Source: an uncultured Caulobacterales bacterium
GTDB taxonomy: Bacteria > Pseudomonadota > Alphaproteobacteria > Caulobacterales > Caulobacteraceae
Assembly: GCA_903884425.1 (NCBI GenBank)
Contig: CAISEP010000023.1
Span: 1-64,000, forward strand
Direction: 5' to 3'
DNA: 64,000 nucleotides
In this document: positions 61,806 through 64,000 of the stretch, in pieces
How positions within the stretch are numbered: position 1 is the first letter of the stretch
Layout: the number at the start of each line of letters is the position of its first letter
Translations under genes and position numbers: made by a program
The notes under the pieces: model-generated
Database searches by the model: none
Told to the model about the DNA's origin: nothing
Seen by the model: the letters and a program-made list of their open reading frames with translations, nothing else

Positions 61806-63428
61806 ATGCGCGACTTCGCCCATCTGCTGGACCGCCTGTCCCTGACGGCATCGCGCAATGCCAAGCTGGTCCTCGTGCGGGACTATCTGGCCGTCACGCC
61901 GGATCCGGAGCGGGGCTATGCCCTGGCCGCCATGACCGGGGACCTCGTCTTCCGCGCCGCCAAGCCCGCCATGATCCGCGAGGCCGTCGCCCAGCGGGTC
62001 GACGCCCGGCTGTTCGCCCTGTCCTATGACTTCGTCGGCGATCTGGCGGAGACCGCCGCCCTGGTCTGGCCCGCCCGCCCCGGGGCCAATGCCCCGCCGA
62101 CCCTGGCCAGTGTGGTGGAGGAGCTGGAGGGGGCCGACCGCAAGACTGCCGCCGCCCGGATGGAGACCTGGCTGGACGCCCTGGACGCCGACGGGCGCTG
62201 GGCGCTGCTGAAGCTGATCACCGGCGGGCTGCGGGTGGGGCTGTCGGTGCGCCTGGCCCGGCAGGCGGTGCTGATGCTGGCCGTTCCCGAGGCCGGACCC
62301 GTGGTCCTCGGCGATCTGGAGGAGCTGTGGCACGGCCTCGCCCCTCCCTACACGGACCTGTTCGCCTGGCTGGAGGGCCGCGGCCCCCGCCCGGCGCCGG
62401 ACCCCGCGGGCCGCTTCCGTCCCGCCATGCTGGCCCACGCCCTCGACGAGGAGACCGAGCTCGAGGCGATCACGCCCGACCTGTTCGCCGCGGAGTGGAA
62501 GTGGGACGGGGTGCGGGTCCAGGCGGTGCGGGAACAGGGACAGGCGCGGCTCTATACCCGCACGGGAGAGGACATCTCCGCGGCCTTTCCCGACCTGATG
62601 GGGGCGCTGGCCTTCGACGGGGTGATCGACGGGGAGTTGGTGGTGCGCCGGGGGGAGGTGCTGGGCAGCTTTTCCGACCTGCAGCAGCGGCTGAACCGCA
62701 AGACCGCCACGGCGGCGCTGATGGCCGCCCACCCGGCGGCGATCCGGGCCTATGACCTGCTGGCCGAGGGGGGCGACGACCTGCGCCCCCTGACGTTCCG
62801 CGAGCGCCGGGCCCGGCTGGAGGCCTTCGTGGCCGCACACACCGGCACCCGCCTCGACCTGTCGCCCCTGCAGCCCTTCGACGACCCGGCGCATCTGGCG
62901 GCGCTCCGCGCGGACCCGCCGGAGGGGGACGCCCGGCTGGCGGAGGGGCTGATGCTGAAGCGCTGGGATAGCCCCTATCTGGCCGGGCGACCCAAGGGCC
63001 CGTGGTTCAAGTGGAAGCGGGCCCCGTTCCTGGTGGATGCGGTGATGCTCTATGCCCAGCGGGGGCATGGCCGACGCTCCGGCCTCTATTCGGACTTCAC
63101 CTTCGGGGTCTGGCGGGAGGGGGCGCTGACCCCCGTGGGCAAGGCCTATTCCGGCTTCACCGATGCGGAGCTGAAGCTGCTGGACCGCTATGTGCGGGAG
63201 AACACGGTGGAGACCTTCGGCCCCGTGCGCCGGGTGCGGGCGGAGCCGGATCACGGGGTGGTGCTGGAGATCGCCTTCGAGGGGCTGCAGCGGTCGCCGC
63301 GGCACCGGTCGGGGCTGGCCATGCGCTTTCCCCGCATCCACCGCCTGCGCCCGGACAAGCCGCCGAGGGAGGCGGACGACATCGCGGTGCTGGAGCGATT
63401 GTTGTCCGGCGGGGGCCTGCCGGGCTAG
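61806..63428 (+). CDS. ATP-dependent DNA ligase (cisplatin damage response type)
   Basis: EWKWDGVRVQAVREQGQARLYTRTGEDISAAFPDL; LMLKRWDSPYLAGRPKGPWFKWKR. Confidence 0.88.
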   Translation: MRDFAHLLDRLSLTASRNAKLVLVRDYLAVTPDPERGYALAAMTGDLVFRAAKPAMIREAVAQRVDARLFALSYDFVGDLAETAALVWPARPGANAPPTLASVVEELEGADRKTAAARMETWLDALDADGRWALLKLITGGLRVGLSVRLARQAVLMLAVPEAGPVVLGDLEELWHGLAPPYTDLFAWLEGRGPRPAPDPAGRFRPAMLAHALDEETELEAITPDLFAAEWKWDGVRVQAVREQGQARLYTRTGEDISAAFPDLMGALAFDGVIDGELVVRRGEVLGSFSDLQQRLNRKTATAALMAAHPAAIRAYDLLAEGGDDLRPLTFRERRARLEAFVAAHTGTRLDLSPLQPFDDPAHLAALRADPPEGDARLAEGLMLKRWDSPYLAGRPKGPWFKWKRAPFLVDAVMLYAQRGHGRRSGLYSDFTFGVWREGALTPVGKAYSGFTDAELKLLDRYVRENTVETFGPVRRVRAEPDHGVVLEIAFEGLQRSPRHRSGLAMRFPRIHRLRPDKPPREADDIAVLERLLSGGGLPG

Positions 63429-63438
63429 GGTCCCGGTC

Positions 63439-63957
63439 ATGACACCTGAATTCACCCTGCGCCGCCTCACCCCCGACGACGCGGAAGCTTTCCGCGAGAT
63501 CCGGCTGGAGGGGCTGACCCTGACCCCCCAGGCCTTCACCGCCGCCCTGTCGCAGGAAGAGGCCCGGCCCCTGGAGGATTTCCGCCAGCGGATGGAGACG
63601 AACCATGTCCTGGGCGCCTTCGATGGCGACGGCCGACTGCAGGGGGTGATGGGCCTGACGATCTCCGACAGCCCCCGCACCGGCCATGTCGGCGGCGTCT
63701 GGGGGGTCTATCTGCGGGAGGCGGCCCGGGGCACGGGCCTGGCCCGGCGGATGCTGGAAACCCTGGTGGAGGCGGCCCGGGGGCGGGTGGAGGCGCTGGA
63801 CCTGGGGGTGGGCGTCTACAACACCGCTGCCCGGCGGCTCTATGAGTCCGTGGGCTTCGTGGAAATGGCCCGCCTGCCCCGGGTGGTGCGGGTGGAGGAC
63901 GTCTATTACGACGAGATGCTCATGCGCCTGACCTTCCCCGCCGCGCAGACGCCTTGA
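63439..63957 (+). CDS. GNAT family N-acetyltransferase
   Basis: GVYLREAARGTGLARRMLETLVEAA...LGVGVYNTAARRLYESVGF. Confidence 0.88.
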   Translation: MTPEFTLRRLTPDDAEAFREIRLEGLTLTPQAFTAALSQEEARPLEDFRQRMETNHVLGAFDGDGRLQGVMGLTISDSPRTGHVGGVWGVYLREAARGTGLARRMLETLVEAARGRVEALDLGVGVYNTAARRLYESVGFVEMARLPRVVRVEDVYYDEMLMRLTFPAAQTP

Positions 63958-64000
63958 CCGCGGGCGCCCCGCGGCCCTATGCCCTGCCACCGATCAGAGG

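Noticed and set aside
61563-63680. 705-aa antisense ORF
   Set aside because: Antisense to the ATP-dependent ligase and neighbours; composition is shadow-like.

Overview
64 kb window from a high-GC alphaproteobacterial chromosome, probably Caulobacterales-like judging from mmcB, GAAC-N7-GAAC SOS boxes, and the dnaX-ybaB-recR and recA-alaS contexts. The backbone is mostly housekeeping: gloB, P-II, mmcB, actR/regA-type regulator, recR, ybaB, dnaX, SRP RNA, nudC, rdgB, hemW, grpE, hrcA, rph, rbfA, truB, rpsO, pnp, hslO, mdh, suhB-like, ahcY, def, rmuC, purH, rimO, recA, alaS, carA, ATP-dependent ligase. Between an AAA ATPase gene and recA sits a discrete, lower-GC 15,815-bp element (39946-55760). 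It has (i) a perfect 15-bp direct repeat GGCTTCAAGAAACAA immediately outside each end (39931-39945 and 55761-55775), (ii) imperfect ~41-bp terminal inverted repeats (31/41 identical; 15/16 in the outer core), (iii) a Cas1 homologue with recognisable E/H/D catalytic positions and no Cas2 or CRISPR array in the window, (iv) a 1059-aa family-B DNA polymerase with exonuclease and polymerase motifs and a C-terminal HTH-like extension, and (v) HNH and HTH proteins in a tightly overlapping operon with polB. This is the architecture of a casposon (Cas1-mobilised self-synthesising transposon). It carries a full His-Xaa-Ser (hxsA-D) radical-SAM RiPP locus as cargo, plus an HNH nuclease, a possible ADP-ribosyltransferase-like protein and a DUF4062 protein, and it is inserted 2 bp from the recA SOS box. 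Annotations are from motif recognition by eye; no searches were run.
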